A stretch of 64,000 nt of DNA, from positions 124,001 to 188,000 of the forward strand of contig CAVXVA010000001.1 in NCBI GenBank assembly GCA_963765075.1. The letters are read 5' to 3'. The notes under the pieces are model-generated. The model saw only the letters and a program-made list of their open reading frames with translations, had not been told where the DNA came from and searched no databases. A program made the position numbers and the translations under genes. Below, in pieces: positions 37,407 through 45,641 of this stretch. Position 1 is the stretch's first letter, and the number at the start of each line of letters is the position of its first letter. Source of the stretch: JAENVU01 sp963765075. Lineage in GTDB: Bacteria > Actinomycetota > Acidimicrobiia > IMCC26256 > JAENVU01.

Positions 37407-38538
37407 AGAAGAACTGCGAACCGCCGCCGTACGCGTGACCCAGCGCCTTGCCCGTCTTCAGGGGCACTTGGTAGTCGCCCGCCCGTTCCCGGACCTGCTG
37501 CGCGGCCTCGCCGAATCGGATCATGCCGCTGGCCCCGATCGGGTTCGACGACAGCACCCCACCCGACGGGTTCCACGGGATGTCGCCGTCGGGCGCAGTC
37601 GCCCCGGCCTCGGTGAGCTTCCAGCCGTCGCCTTCCGCGCAGAAGCCCAGGTTCTCCAACCACATTGGCTCGTACCAGGAGAACGGCACGTAGACCTCGG
37701 CACAGTCGAAGTCCTGCCGCGGGTCGGTGATCCCGGCCTGCGCGTAGACGTCGGCGGCGCAGTCCTTGCCGGCCTGCGGGTTCACCTGGTCGCGGCCGGC
37801 GAACATCGTGGGCTCGGACCGCATTGCGGTGCCGTGGATCCACGCCGACGGACCGGGCGCGGCGTCGGCCACGTCTTCGGCACCGATCACGAGCGCCATG
37901 GCACCGTCCGAACTCGGACACGTGTCGAGATAGCGCAGCGGATCCCAGAGCAGGAACGACTCCTCCACGGTTTGGAGGTCGATGTCGGGCAGGTGGAGGT
38001 GCGCCTTCGGGTTGCGCAACGCCGCGAGCCGGTCCTTGACCGCCACGAGGTGGCCGATGTGGCGGGGAGCCTGGGAGCGAGCCATGTAGGCGCGAATGAT
38101 CGGCGCGAAGTACCCGCCGGCACCGGCGACGAGCGGCGCACTGAACGGCATCTGCACCGACAGTCCCCAGGTCGCGTTCGATTCCGACTGCTTCTCGAAC
38201 GAGACGGTGAGCACTCGCTTGTGCACGCCGGACATGACGAGCTTCGCCGCGACGATGGCAGTCGAGCCACCCACCGAACCTGCGGTATGCACCCGCAGCA
38301 GTGGCTTGCCGACCGCGCCGAGCGCGTCGGCGAGATACAGCTCGGGCATGACCACACCTTCGAACGTGTCGGGCGCCTTGCCCACGACGACGGCGTCGAT
38401 ATCGCCGAAGTCCATGCCCGCGTCTGCCAACGCTTCGAGTGCGGCCTCACGAACGAGGCCCGCGATCGATACGTCGTGACGAGCGGAGACGTGACGGGTC
38501 TGACCGACCCCGATGACGGCAGTGCGAACGGATCCCAC
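37372..38538 (-). CDS. Ltp4-like thiolase-fold lipid-transfer protein
   Basis: This 388-residue SCP-X/thiolase-fold protein resembles mycobacterial Ltp4 (Rv3522) of sterol side-chain degradation. It begins RTAVIGVGQTRHV. The position of the N-terminal thiolase Cys reads VHTAGSVGGSTAIVA, with no Cys. A Tyr is kept in DCAEVYVPFSWYEPMWL, matching a catalytic Tyr of the Ltp2 aldolase. The C-terminus has NPSGGVLSSNPIGASGMIRF. Missing Cys plus kept Tyr suggest retro-aldol rather than thiolytic chemistry (inference). The GTG at 38538 has GGGGAG 5 bases upstream. It is the last gene of the fadD operon. Confidence 0.78.
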   Translation of the reverse strand: MGSVRTAVIGVGQTRHVSARHDVSIAGLVREAALEALADAGMDFGDIDAVVVGKAPDTFEGVVMPELYLADALGAVGKPLLRVHTAGSVGGSTAIVAAKLVMSGVHKRVLTVSFEKQSESNATWGLSVQMPFSAPLVAGAGGYFAPIIRAYMARSQAPRHIGHLVAVKDRLAALRNPKAHLHLPDIDLQTVEESFLLWDPLRYLDTCPSSDGAMALVIGAEDVADAAPGPSAWIHGTAMRSEPTMFAGRDQVNPQAGKDCAADVYAQAGITDPRQDFDCAEVYVPFSWYEPMWLENLGFCAEGDGWKLTEAGATAPDGDIPWNPSGGVLSSNPIGASGMIRFGEAAQQVRERAGDYQVPLKTGKALGHAYGGGSQFFSMWVVGNQKPS

Positions 38539-38540
38539 GA

Positions 38541-39593
38541 CTACTCCCCCTCCAGGACGCACACCAAGTTCTGTTGCAGGCACGGACCTTGCGTGGCGTG
38601 AGCCAACCCGCGGCCGATCTCGCCACCGTTGATACGTCGGAAGATCTCCCCGATGCGGATGAGCCCCGACGCCATCAGCGGGTTGGCGCCGAGCGCGCCG
38701 CCGGACGGGTTGATCCGAGCATCACCGTCGAGACCCAACGCCCGGGCGAGGATGATCTCGTCGTGGCTGAACTGCGCGTGCAACTCGACGGCGTCGAATC
38801 CGCCTTGGAGCGCCCCGGCTTCTTCACCGGCACGCTGGGTCGACATGCTCACGGTGAGATCACGCACGCCGATGTGGGGCGCGTCGACGCGGTGATCGAT
38901 GCCCCGGATCCATGCCGGTCGCTCGCACTGGGCCCGGGCCACGTCGGCGGCGGCGATCACGATCGCCGCCGAACCGTCGGTGACCGGCGCGATGTCGGCA
39001 TCGCGAAGCGGCGCGTGCGTGACCGGGCGAGCCAGCAGCGCGTCAGCGTCGACGTCTTCACTCACGACCGCGTAAGGGTTGTCCCGTGCGTCCCGGCGCG
39101 AACGAGCGGCGACGGCAGCCAGGTCGGCCTCGGTCACGTCGCCCTCGGCGAGCAACGCGCTCGCCTGCAACGCCGCGAGATCCACCATCGAAGGCCACAG
39201 CGGCGCGACCGTGTACGGGTCGGTCTGGAGCGTGAGCAACTGGTGCACGTCGGTGAGCGACGATTTCCCGAAGCCGTAGATCAGCGCGCTGTCGGCCTCG
39301 CCGGTCTGGATCGCGACCCACGCTTCGTAGAGCGCCCACGCCGCGTCCATCTCGACGTGACTCTCCTTGACCGGAGGCCACGCCCCGGCCGCGTCGAGCC
39401 CGGCCACGAACGTGAACGGCCCGCCGCTCAGGTAGTCGCACGATCCCGAGATCGTGAAGTCGATGTCGTGGCGGGCCAGGCCGGATGCCGCCACCGCCTC
39501 CTGCACGACCGGAATGATGAACTCGACCTCGTTGCGCTCCCGGTCGTTGACCGCAGTTCGCTGCGCAAACGAAATCACACCTACATCTCTCAC
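38541..39593 (-). CDS. Ltp3-like thiolase-fold lipid-transfer protein
   Basis: This 350-residue thiolase-fold protein resembles Ltp3 (Rv3523). The segment where a thiolase would carry its nucleophile reads SHVEMDAAWALYEAW, so Cys is absent. The aldolase Tyr region reads AVELHAQFSHDEI, with His instead of Tyr. INPSGGALGANPLMASGLIRIGE closes the fold. It therefore lacks both known catalytic residues and may be the partner subunit of the Ltp4-like protein (inference). The GTG at 39593 overlaps the DUF35 gene stop as GTGA, and the Ltp4-like start follows 2 bases after its stop. Confidence 0.75.
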   Translation of the reverse strand: MRDVGVISFAQRTAVNDRERNEVEFIIPVVQEAVAASGLARHDIDFTISGSCDYLSGGPFTFVAGLDAAGAWPPVKESHVEMDAAWALYEAWVAIQTGEADSALIYGFGKSSLTDVHQLLTLQTDPYTVAPLWPSMVDLAALQASALLAEGDVTEADLAAVAARSRRDARDNPYAVVSEDVDADALLARPVTHAPLRDADIAPVTDGSAAIVIAAADVARAQCERPAWIRGIDHRVDAPHIGVRDLTVSMSTQRAGEEAGALQGGFDAVELHAQFSHDEIILARALGLDGDARINPSGGALGANPLMASGLIRIGEIFRRINGGEIGRGLAHATQGPCLQQNLVCVLEGE

Positions 39594-40568
39594 GCGTACT
39601 CCCGGTAGGACTCGTAGGGGGCATCAGGTTCGCCGTTGGGTTCGAACCACTTCAGACAGCGGGCATCCGGACGCAGGTTCTCGTCCCAGACCGCCCGCAC
39701 TCGCAGCCCCATCCGCACTTCGTCGACCGGCAGGCCCTGCACCAGACCGAGCCACGGAGTGTTGGCACCATCGAGCAGGATCTGCGCGCTCGACATAGGG
39801 CACCGGTGGTGCAAGTTCGGACAATCCCGGGATGTTGGTGACACAGAACGTCGTGACCGTGCCGTTCGGTCCGACCTCGACTTCGATCTCGGTCGGCGCA
39901 CCGGTGGTGGGGTCCGAGCCCCGCGGCGGCACGTAGACCTTGTCGGAGTCGACGGCTCGCTGGCCGAGAATGCGGCCCTCGGCCATGCCCCGGAGGTACT
40001 TGCTTGCCGCGACGCCGGCATTGATCTCGTACTCGAGCCGGATCGGTACCGCAATCCCGGTCACCGGCTCGTCACTCGTCTCGGCCGTGTTCGCCGGCGC
40101 GGCGGTCGGAGCTTCGCCATCGGACATCGGAACCCACGCCTCGAGATCGGTCACGTAGCCGACCCGTTCCGACGCCCATCGCGGCATCACGCGCATGCCC
40201 ACGCTCATCTCGTCGGCTGCGGCCACATCGACCACGTGGACCATCGGCACGTCGGCACCGTCGGGCCGCACCAAGGCGAACGCGAACGGCTTCGTGAGGT
40301 GATGCTTCCCCGCCCTGGGTTCGCTCACCCACGTCCAGGACACGACCGTGCCCGCCGGGCCGACCTCGACGTACTCGTCGAGCGCGCCGCCGGTCTCGGG
40401 GTCGTACTCGGTCGGCGGCACCATGACCCGGCCGTCGCCGATCTTGATGCCGATGATCCGACCGTCGCGCAGACCGGTGAGATACCGCGAGACCGCAGTC
40501 CCGACCGATCGGGTATATCCACCCGGATACTCGAGGACGTGATGTTCGATGAGTGGGGCGTCGGTCAT
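39590..40568 (-). CDS. tandem DUF35 (OB-fold) protein, Rv3521-like, frameshifted
   Basis: Two DUF35 units lie in tandem (about residues 20-160 and 175-325). Each has the helix-loop pattern YLTGLRDGRIIGIKIG or YLRGMAEGRILGQRAV followed by VPPTEYDPETG or VPPRGSDPTTG, where single-domain DUF35 proteins have CxxC zinc ligands; here the Cys residues are lost. DUF35 proteins pair with thiolase-fold partners as acyl-CoA-binding subunits. Skipping one base near 39790 restores PPVPYVSAQILLDGANTPWLG. Corrected length is about 325 residues. The ATG is at 40568, 11 bases after the fadD stop. Rv3521 has the same layout beside ltp4 and ltp3. Confidence 0.82.
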
Positions 40569-40579
40569 GCAGGTCCTCC

Positions 40580-42130
40580 TCAGATCGCGGCGTCGCGGTC
40601 GGCCCAGTACGGGTCGCGCAACGTCCGCTTCAACAACTTGCCGGTGGGTTCACGTGGCAGTTCGTCCATGAAGTCGATCGAACGCGGCCACTTGAACTTC
40701 GCCAGTCGCCCGGCGAGATGGTCCATGATCGATGCCCGCAGCGCATCGTCGGCGGCCACTCCCGCGCGCACTTCGATCACCGCTTTGATCTGTTCGCCCA
40801 TGTCGTCATCGGGAATCCCGAAGACCGCGGCATCCGCGATCTGGGGATGGGCGAGCAACTCGCCCTCGATCTCGGCCGGGTAGATGTTCACCCCGCCGGC
40901 AATGATCATGTCGGACTTGCGATCGCAGAGGAACAGGTAGCCCTCTTCGTTGAGGTAGCCGACATCGCCGACGGTGAAGAACCCATCCGCGTCGTGGGAA
41001 TCGTCGGTCTTGGCCTTGTCACCCTTGTATTCGAAGTCGCCGGTCGACATCTTCATCCACACGATCCCGGGTGTCCCGGTGGGACACTCGTTGCCGTCGT
41101 CGTCGACGATCTTGAGGGTCGAGTTCGGCCACACCGTGCCGACCGTGCCGGGAAACTCCAGCCACTGCGCCGCGGTGGCGAGGGTGCCGCCACCTTCGGT
41201 CGCGCCGTAGTACTCGATGATCGATTCGCCCCACCAGTCGATCATCTTGCGCTTCACGTCGATGGGACACGGCGCGGCCGCGTGGATCGCGTACTTCATC
41301 GACGACACGTCGTACTTGGCCCGCACGTCGTCGGGGAGTTGCAACATCCGGTGGAACTGCGTCGGCACCATGTGGGTATGCGTGCAGCCGTACTGCTCGA
41401 TGAGGGCGAGCGTCTTCTCGGGATCCCACTTGTCCATGTAGACGACCGGGTGGCCGGCATGCAGCGCGTTGCCGGCGAACGTCGTGACCGCAGTGTGGTA
41501 GTTCGGCGAGGTCGACAGGTGCACGTTGTCGTCGCGCGGGAGGATCCCGAACAGCAACAGGAACATCGAGAACAACTCCGACGACGTGTCGGGGTCGAGG
41601 CCGGTCAGTGGGCGCTTGACCCCCTTGGGCCGCCCCGTCGTGCCGCTGGTGTAGTGCATCGCCGCGCCCGCCAGGCGATCCTCGGGCCGCGTGTCGGGCT
41701 GGGCGGCCATGAACGGGTCGAGCGATCGGAATCCCGGCACGGCGCCGACTGCGAGTCGACCCTCGGCGGGGACTCCCGCCTCGTCGGCCGCGGCCACGGC
41801 AAGGTCGGCGAACCGCTCGTGGGTCACGAACACCTTCGCGTCGGAGTCGGCCAGGATGTAGGCGACTTCCGGAGGCGACAACCGGTAGTTGATCGGCACG
41901 TAATAGAGCCCGATCTGGAGAGCGGCGAGGTAGACGGTCGCCGGGCTCGCGCCGTTCGGGAGGATGGCCGCGACCGTGTCGCCGGGCTCGAGGCCGAGCG
42001 AGCGCAGGCCGTGCGCCATCCGGTTGCAGCGGGCCAGCAGGTCACCCGCGGAGATCTCCGTGCCATCGGGATCCACGACTGCGAGAGCTTGGGGATCTTC
42101 CTGTGCGAAATACCAGAACCCACCGGGCAT
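40580..42130 (-). CDS. FadD19-like steroid-CoA ligase
   Basis: This is an AMP-forming acyl-CoA synthetase of 516 residues. The P-loop is HYTSGTTGRPKGVKRP, A5 is EYYGATEGG, A7 is GFFTVGDVGYLNEEGYLFLCDR, and the C-terminal Lys is in PTGKLLKR. The sequence and neighbours fit FadD19, which activates C24-branched sterol side chains in mycobacteria. The ATG at 42130 has GAAGGA 9 bases upstream; the upstream in-frame start at 42175 lies inside the operator. A KstR-type box 38 bases upstream implies derepression by sterol-derived CoA ligands. It is the first gene of the four-gene minus-strand operon. Confidence 0.85.
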   Translation of the reverse strand: MPGGFWYFAQEDPQALAVVDPDGTEISAGDLLARCNRMAHGLRSLGLEPGDTVAAILPNGASPATVYLAALQIGLYYVPINYRLSPPEVAYILADSDAKVFVTHERFADLAVAAADEAGVPAEGRLAVGAVPGFRSLDPFMAAQPDTRPEDRLAGAAMHYTSGTTGRPKGVKRPLTGLDPDTSSELFSMFLLLFGILPRDDNVHLSTSPNYHTAVTTFAGNALHAGHPVVYMDKWDPEKTLALIEQYGCTHTHMVPTQFHRMLQLPDDVRAKYDVSSMKYAIHAAAPCPIDVKRKMIDWWGESIIEYYGATEGGGTLATAAQWLEFPGTVGTVWPNSTLKIVDDDGNECPTGTPGIVWMKMSTGDFEYKGDKAKTDDSHDADGFFTVGDVGYLNEEGYLFLCDRKSDMIIAGGVNIYPAEIEGELLAHPQIADAAVFGIPDDDMGEQIKAVIEVRAGVAADDALRASIMDHLAGRLAKFKWPRSIDFMDELPREPTGKLLKRTLRDPYWADRDAAI

Positions 42131-42167
42131 TGCGTCCAGTCCTTCCTCGGGGCGCGAACCGACGCAG

Positions 42168-42181
42168 TAGAACACGTTCTC
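42168..42181. promoter_or_regulatory. KstR-type operator upstream of fadD19-like gene
   Basis: TAGAACACGTTCTC matches the KstR consensus TNNAACNNGTTNNA in all but the last base, and the inner 12 bases (AGAAC-AC-GTTCT) are a perfect dyad. It lies 38-51 bases upstream of the fadD ATG, over the expected core promoter. The inner 12 bases are identical to the second box at 44097. Confidence 0.8.
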
Positions 42182-42295
42182 GCGCGTACTGGCAACCGAC
42201 GAACACGAATATTAGGGATATACCCATATTTACCGGGCTATTGGAACTCGGGGTCCTGGACTCGTGCATCGGCACCTGAAAGACTCACCAGCAAC

Positions 42296-42766
42296 ATGAG
42301 CCGCATACGCAACAGACTTCGCTTCCAGACTCCCGAAGAGCGAGTGCTGAACGCACTGCTCGTCGTGATGATCGGCGTCCTCATCGTGGTCGGGGTGAAC
42401 AAGCTCCGCGAGGATCGTGCCGTCGCCGCGCCCGAGGTCCGTGGCATCCAGGTGGAGCGGTCGACGACGACGACCAGCACCCGTCCACCGGTCGCCCCGA
42501 CGCTGGCCACGACCACCACCACGATCGACCCGCAGCTGATCCTCTGGTACGCGGTCGCCGCGCAGTCGCGGCCGGCGACGAACCGCCCGGCGACGACCCC
42601 TGACACCGGGGCGCCGAGCATCGGGTTCCCCACGCCGTCGACCACGCGACCGACATCGACCACCACCACCAAGCCGCGTCCGACGACCACGTCGACATCG
42701 ACGACGACGAGCACCACGTCGACCACGACGACGACGACGACTCTCCCCGTCATCCTGGCTCCGTAA
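42296..42766 (+). CDS. membrane-anchored Thr/Pro-rich protein
   Basis: This is a 156-residue protein with a short basic cytoplasmic N-terminus (MSRIRNRLRF), one membrane helix (about residues 19-36, ALLVVMIGVLIVVGV) and an exported region made mostly of Thr, Ser and Pro. The last 45 residues are nearly pure TTST repeats ending LPVILAP. No catalytic domain is seen. Such stalks can be O-mannosylated in actinobacteria, so a cell-surface role is inferred. The ATG lacks a clear ribosome binding site. It sits alone, divergent from fadD and convergent with the P450. Confidence 0.6.
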   Translation: MSRIRNRLRFQTPEERVLNALLVVMIGVLIVVGVNKLREDRAVAAPEVRGIQVERSTTTTSTRPPVAPTLATTTTTIDPQLILWYAVAAQSRPATNRPATTPDTGAPSIGFPTPSTTRPTSTTTTKPRPTTTSTSTTTSTTSTTTTTTTLPVILAP

Positions 42767-42769
42767 GAC

Positions 42770-42783
42770 CGGTCGAACGACCG
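42770..42783. terminator. small hairpin between convergent genes
   Basis: CGGTCG-AA-CGACCG forms a 6-bp perfect stem just after the Thr-rich gene stop and before the P450 stop. It has no T-run, so it is only a weak candidate for a shared terminator. Confidence 0.3.
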
Positions 42784-42804
42784 CTCCGGGCGCGGGCGAT
42801 GCAA

Positions 42805-44008
42805 TCAGCCGAGCGTGACCGGCAGGTGCTTGATGCCGTTGATCAAGTTCGAGGCGAGACGCTGAGGCTCGCCGGCGAGACGCATCTCGGGCACCCGAGT
42901 GAGCATCTCCTCGAACATCACCTTGATCTCCATCTTGGCCAAGGCAACACCGAGGCAGTAGTGCGGGCCGCGACCGCCAAAGGCGATGTGCTCGTTGGGG
43001 GTGCGGGTCACGTCGAACTGGTGGGAGTCCGCGAACACTTCCTCGTCCCGGTTCGCCGCCCCGTACCAAATCGTGACTTTGTCGTTCTGCCTGATCGGAA
43101 CGCCCCGGAGCTCCGTGTCGACCGTCGCGGTCCGTCGGAAGTACATCACCGGGCTGACATACCGCAGCATCTCGTCGACGAGCGTGTCGAGGGTCCCGGG
43201 AACATCCGCGAGGACTCGATCCTTCTGCTCCGGGTGCTCCATCAGCGCCAGCATGCCGCCACTGATCAGATTGCGGGTGGTCTCGTTGCCGGCGACCGCC
43301 AAGAGCAGGACGAACACGTTGAACTCGATGTCCGAGAGTTGCTCGCCGTCGAGTTCCGCGCGTGATCAGGGTGGTCACGATGTCGTCCATCGGGCGTTCG
43401 CGACGAGCGTCGGCCAGCGACTGCGCGTACATGTACAGCTCCATCGATGCCTCGAGCGCTTCTTCCGGCGCACCCTGGTTGTACTCAGGGTCGGAGTTGC
43501 CGATGAGGCGGTTCGACCACTCGAAGATCTTGTGGCGGTCCTCGTAGGGCACACCGAGGAGTTCGGCGATGACTACGAGCGGGAGTTCGGCCGCGAAGTT
43601 CGGCACGAAGTCGATGACGTCGGGGTTGCCGATCTGGCGATCGACGATGACCTTCGCGGCCTCCCGAATGTGGGGCTCCATGGCCTTGATCACCTTCGGC
43701 GTGAAACCCCGCGCCACCAGGTTCCGAAGCCGCGTGTGCTGCGGCGGGTCCTGGTTGAGCATCATCAGCTCGGTGCCTTCGGACTGATCGTCGAGGAGCG
43801 CTCCGCCCTTGGCCGACGAGAAGATCTTGGAATCACGTTCGATCGCGATGACGTCGGCATACTTGGTCACCACCCAGAATCCGGGCGCGTACCGCTCCGA
43901 CGCGTGCCAGTAGACCGGCTCGTCGCGCCGCAACTCGTCGAAGAAGGCGTGCGGCGGGCCGGCCAGGTACGTGGTCGGATCATCCAGCTGCACCGCGTGC
44001 TTCACCAT
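42805..44008 (-). CDS. CYP125-like cytochrome P450, frameshifted
   Basis: This is a cytochrome P450 of about 400 residues after correction. The I-helix is LLLAVAGNETTRN, the ExxR helix is DEMLRYVSP and the haem Cys loop is FGGRGPHYCLG. Segments LPLVVIAELLGVPYEDRHKIF, SNRLIGNSDPEY and NGIKHLPV closely follow CYP125, which oxidises the sterol C26/C27 terminal methyl and starts side-chain breakdown. Skipping one base in the CGCGCG at about 43357-43362 restores LITAELDGEQLSDIEF. The ATG at 44008 has GAGGA 7 bases upstream. It is divergent from the echA19-like gene across a KstR box. Confidence 0.85.
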
Positions 44009-44096
44009 CGCAGAGTCCTCCGGGGGTTCGTCGGGGTTCGTGGGGGGTGGATCGAGATCGGACGGTCCGGCGTTGCTCGCGCGTCCATTCCGAAAC

Positions 44097-44110
44097 TAGA
44101 ACACGTTCTA
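44097..44110. promoter_or_regulatory. KstR-type operator between P450 and echA19-like genes
   Basis: TAGAACACGTTCTA is a 14-base dyad that fits the KstR consensus TNNAACNNGTTNNA at every fixed position. It is centred between the divergent P450 (start 44008) and the enoyl-CoA hydratase (start 44154). On the minus strand TAGTTT (44098-44093), at the end of the box, could be the P450 -10; on the plus strand CAGAAT (44117-44122) could serve the hydratase. Confidence 0.87.
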
Positions 44111-44153
44111 ACCGCGCAGAATAGCCGACCGGACCATCCCCGAGGAGAGCGCC

Positions 44154-44966
44154 GTGACCGAAACACTGCCGATGACGACCAAGCACTGCACCGTCGAGCG
44201 GGACGGACATGTCGTGATCCTCACCATGAACCGCCCCGAGGCGCGGAACGCGTTGAGCCCCGACATGCTGGTGGGGCTGGCCGACGGGTTCACCTACGTG
44301 GACGCCACGCCCGAGATCCGCTGCGCCATTCTCACCGGCGCCGGCGGCCAGTTCTCGTCCGGGGCCGATCTGAAGGCGATGAGCACCCCGTCCGCCAACG
44401 AGCACGTCCGCAACCGGATGGCCGAAGAACCCAATCTGCACTGGAAGGCCTTGCTCCGTGACTATCGCCTCTCGAAGCCGTTGATCGCGGCCGTCGAGGG
44501 GTACGCGGTCGCGGGTGGCACCGAGATGCTGCAGGGCACCGACATCCGGGTCGCGGGTGAAGGCGCGATCTTCGGGGTGTGGGAAGGCAAGCGCGGCCTG
44601 TTCCCGCTCGGCGGCTCCGCGGTCCGACTCCCCCGCCAGATCCCCTACACCGTCGCCATGGACATCTTGTTGTCGTCGAAGCCGGTTCCGGCACCCGAGG
44701 CGTTGCGGATCGGCCTCATCGGCCGAGTGGTTCCCGACGGCACCGCGCTGGCCGCCGCCCGTGCGATCGCGGAGCAAGTGGCGGCGTGCGGGCCGTTGTC
44801 GACCCAGGCGATCCTGCGGGCGTGGCGCGAAACCGAGTACCTCTCCGAGGCGGAGGCGATGCCGATCCAGGACACCATCGGTTGGGAAGTCTTCGCCTCC
44901 GCCGATGCCCAAGAAGGACCCCGGGCGTTCGCGGAGAAGCGCGCTCCGCACTTCGAGGGGAAGTGA
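44154..44966 (+). CDS. EchA19-like enoyl-CoA hydratase
   Basis: This is a crotonase-fold protein of 270 residues. The oxyanion-hole segment is GGQFSSGADLKAM, and the active-site region reads AVEGYAVAGGTEMLQGTDIRVAGEGAIFGVWEGKRG across about residues 108-145, with Glu residues at the usual catalytic places. Closest in feel and context to mycobacterial EchA19 (Rv3516), which hydrates steroid enoyl-CoA. The GTG at 44154 has GAGGAG 6 bases upstream. It shares the KstR box with the P450 and is followed by a thioesterase with GTGA overlap. Confidence 0.83.
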   Translation: MTETLPMTTKHCTVERDGHVVILTMNRPEARNALSPDMLVGLADGFTYVDATPEIRCAILTGAGGQFSSGADLKAMSTPSANEHVRNRMAEEPNLHWKALLRDYRLSKPLIAAVEGYAVAGGTEMLQGTDIRVAGEGAIFGVWEGKRGLFPLGGSAVRLPRQIPYTVAMDILLSSKPVPAPEALRIGLIGRVVPDGTALAAARAIAEQVAACGPLSTQAILRAWRETEYLSEAEAMPIQDTIGWEVFASADAQEGPRAFAEKRAPHFEGK

Positions 44967-45637
44967 GCGCGGTCGACCCCGGCCTGGGCGCCGGGTTCGT
45001 CACACCCCAACGCGCCCGACTCGCCGAGGCGGTCCGGCACCTCATCGATGCCACCCTCACGATGGAGGATGCGACCGAAGAACAGCTCGGCGGCGCGGCC
45101 GACATGACCGAGGCGGTGGCTCGCCACCTCGGACGCGAACCACGTGCCGACGAGCGCGGCGTCCGCAGCTCCGACGTGATGGGACACCACGACTACCTCC
45201 CGCGCTCTCCCCTCGTCGGCGAAATCAGCCCGTTGGCGCCGCCGATGACGTGGGCGCCCGATGTCGAGGGTCTCGCGATGACGGGTCAGTACCACGCCCC
45301 GTACGAAGGTCCGCCCGGGTACGTCCACGGCGGGTGGGTCGCACTGACCTTCGATGAGCTGCTCGGCATGACCAACATCGCCAGCGGCAATCCGGGTATG
45401 ACGGCGCGCCTCACCATCCGATACCTCAAGCCCACGCCGCTCCACCGGCCCGTGGAACTCCGCGGCCGGACCGACCGGGTCGAGGGTCGCCGGATCACCG
45501 CGACCGGCGAGATGTGGGTCGACGGGGTGAAGACCGCAGAAGCCGAAGGCCTGTTCGTGTCGATCGATCCCCGGATGGCCGCGGAGTATTTCGGTCGCGG
45601 TGAAGCCGCTCCGGCAGGGGCCACCGAGCCAGACTGA
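44963..45637 (+). CDS. PaaI-type hot-dog thioesterase
   Basis: This is a 224-residue protein whose second half is a PaaI/YdiI-like hot-dog domain: GPPGYVHGGWVALTFDELLG carries the HGG motif, followed by TARLTIRYLKPTPLHRPVEL and EGRRITATGEMWVDG. The N-terminal 90 residues are helical and less conserved. It probably releases CoA from dead-end or product acyl-CoA in the sterol pathway (inference from position). GTG at 44963 overlaps the hydratase stop as GTGA, and the stop is followed 4 bases later by the patatin gene. Confidence 0.85.
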   Translation: MSAVDPGLGAGFVTPQRARLAEAVRHLIDATLTMEDATEEQLGGAADMTEAVARHLGREPRADERGVRSSDVMGHHDYLPRSPLVGEISPLAPPMTWAPDVEGLAMTGQYHAPYEGPPGYVHGGWVALTFDELLGMTNIASGNPGMTARLTIRYLKPTPLHRPVELRGRTDRVEGRRITATGEMWVDGVKTAEAEGLFVSIDPRMAAEYFGRGEAAPAGATEPD

Positions 45638-45641
45638 CCCC

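Noticed and set aside
40553..42295. Long plus-strand frame upstream of the Thr-rich gene
   Set aside because: It is antisense to the fadD gene and Arg/His-rich; only the part from 42296 has membrane and Thr-rich features of a real protein.
42630..42745. ACC/ACG trinucleotide run as a CRISPR or intergenic repeat
   Set aside because: It is in frame, codes for Thr/Ser and has no repeat-spacer structure.
42238..42804. Val-rich minus-strand frame
   Set aside because: It is the reverse complement of the Thr codon repeats (ACC/ACG giving GGT/CGT), not a gene.
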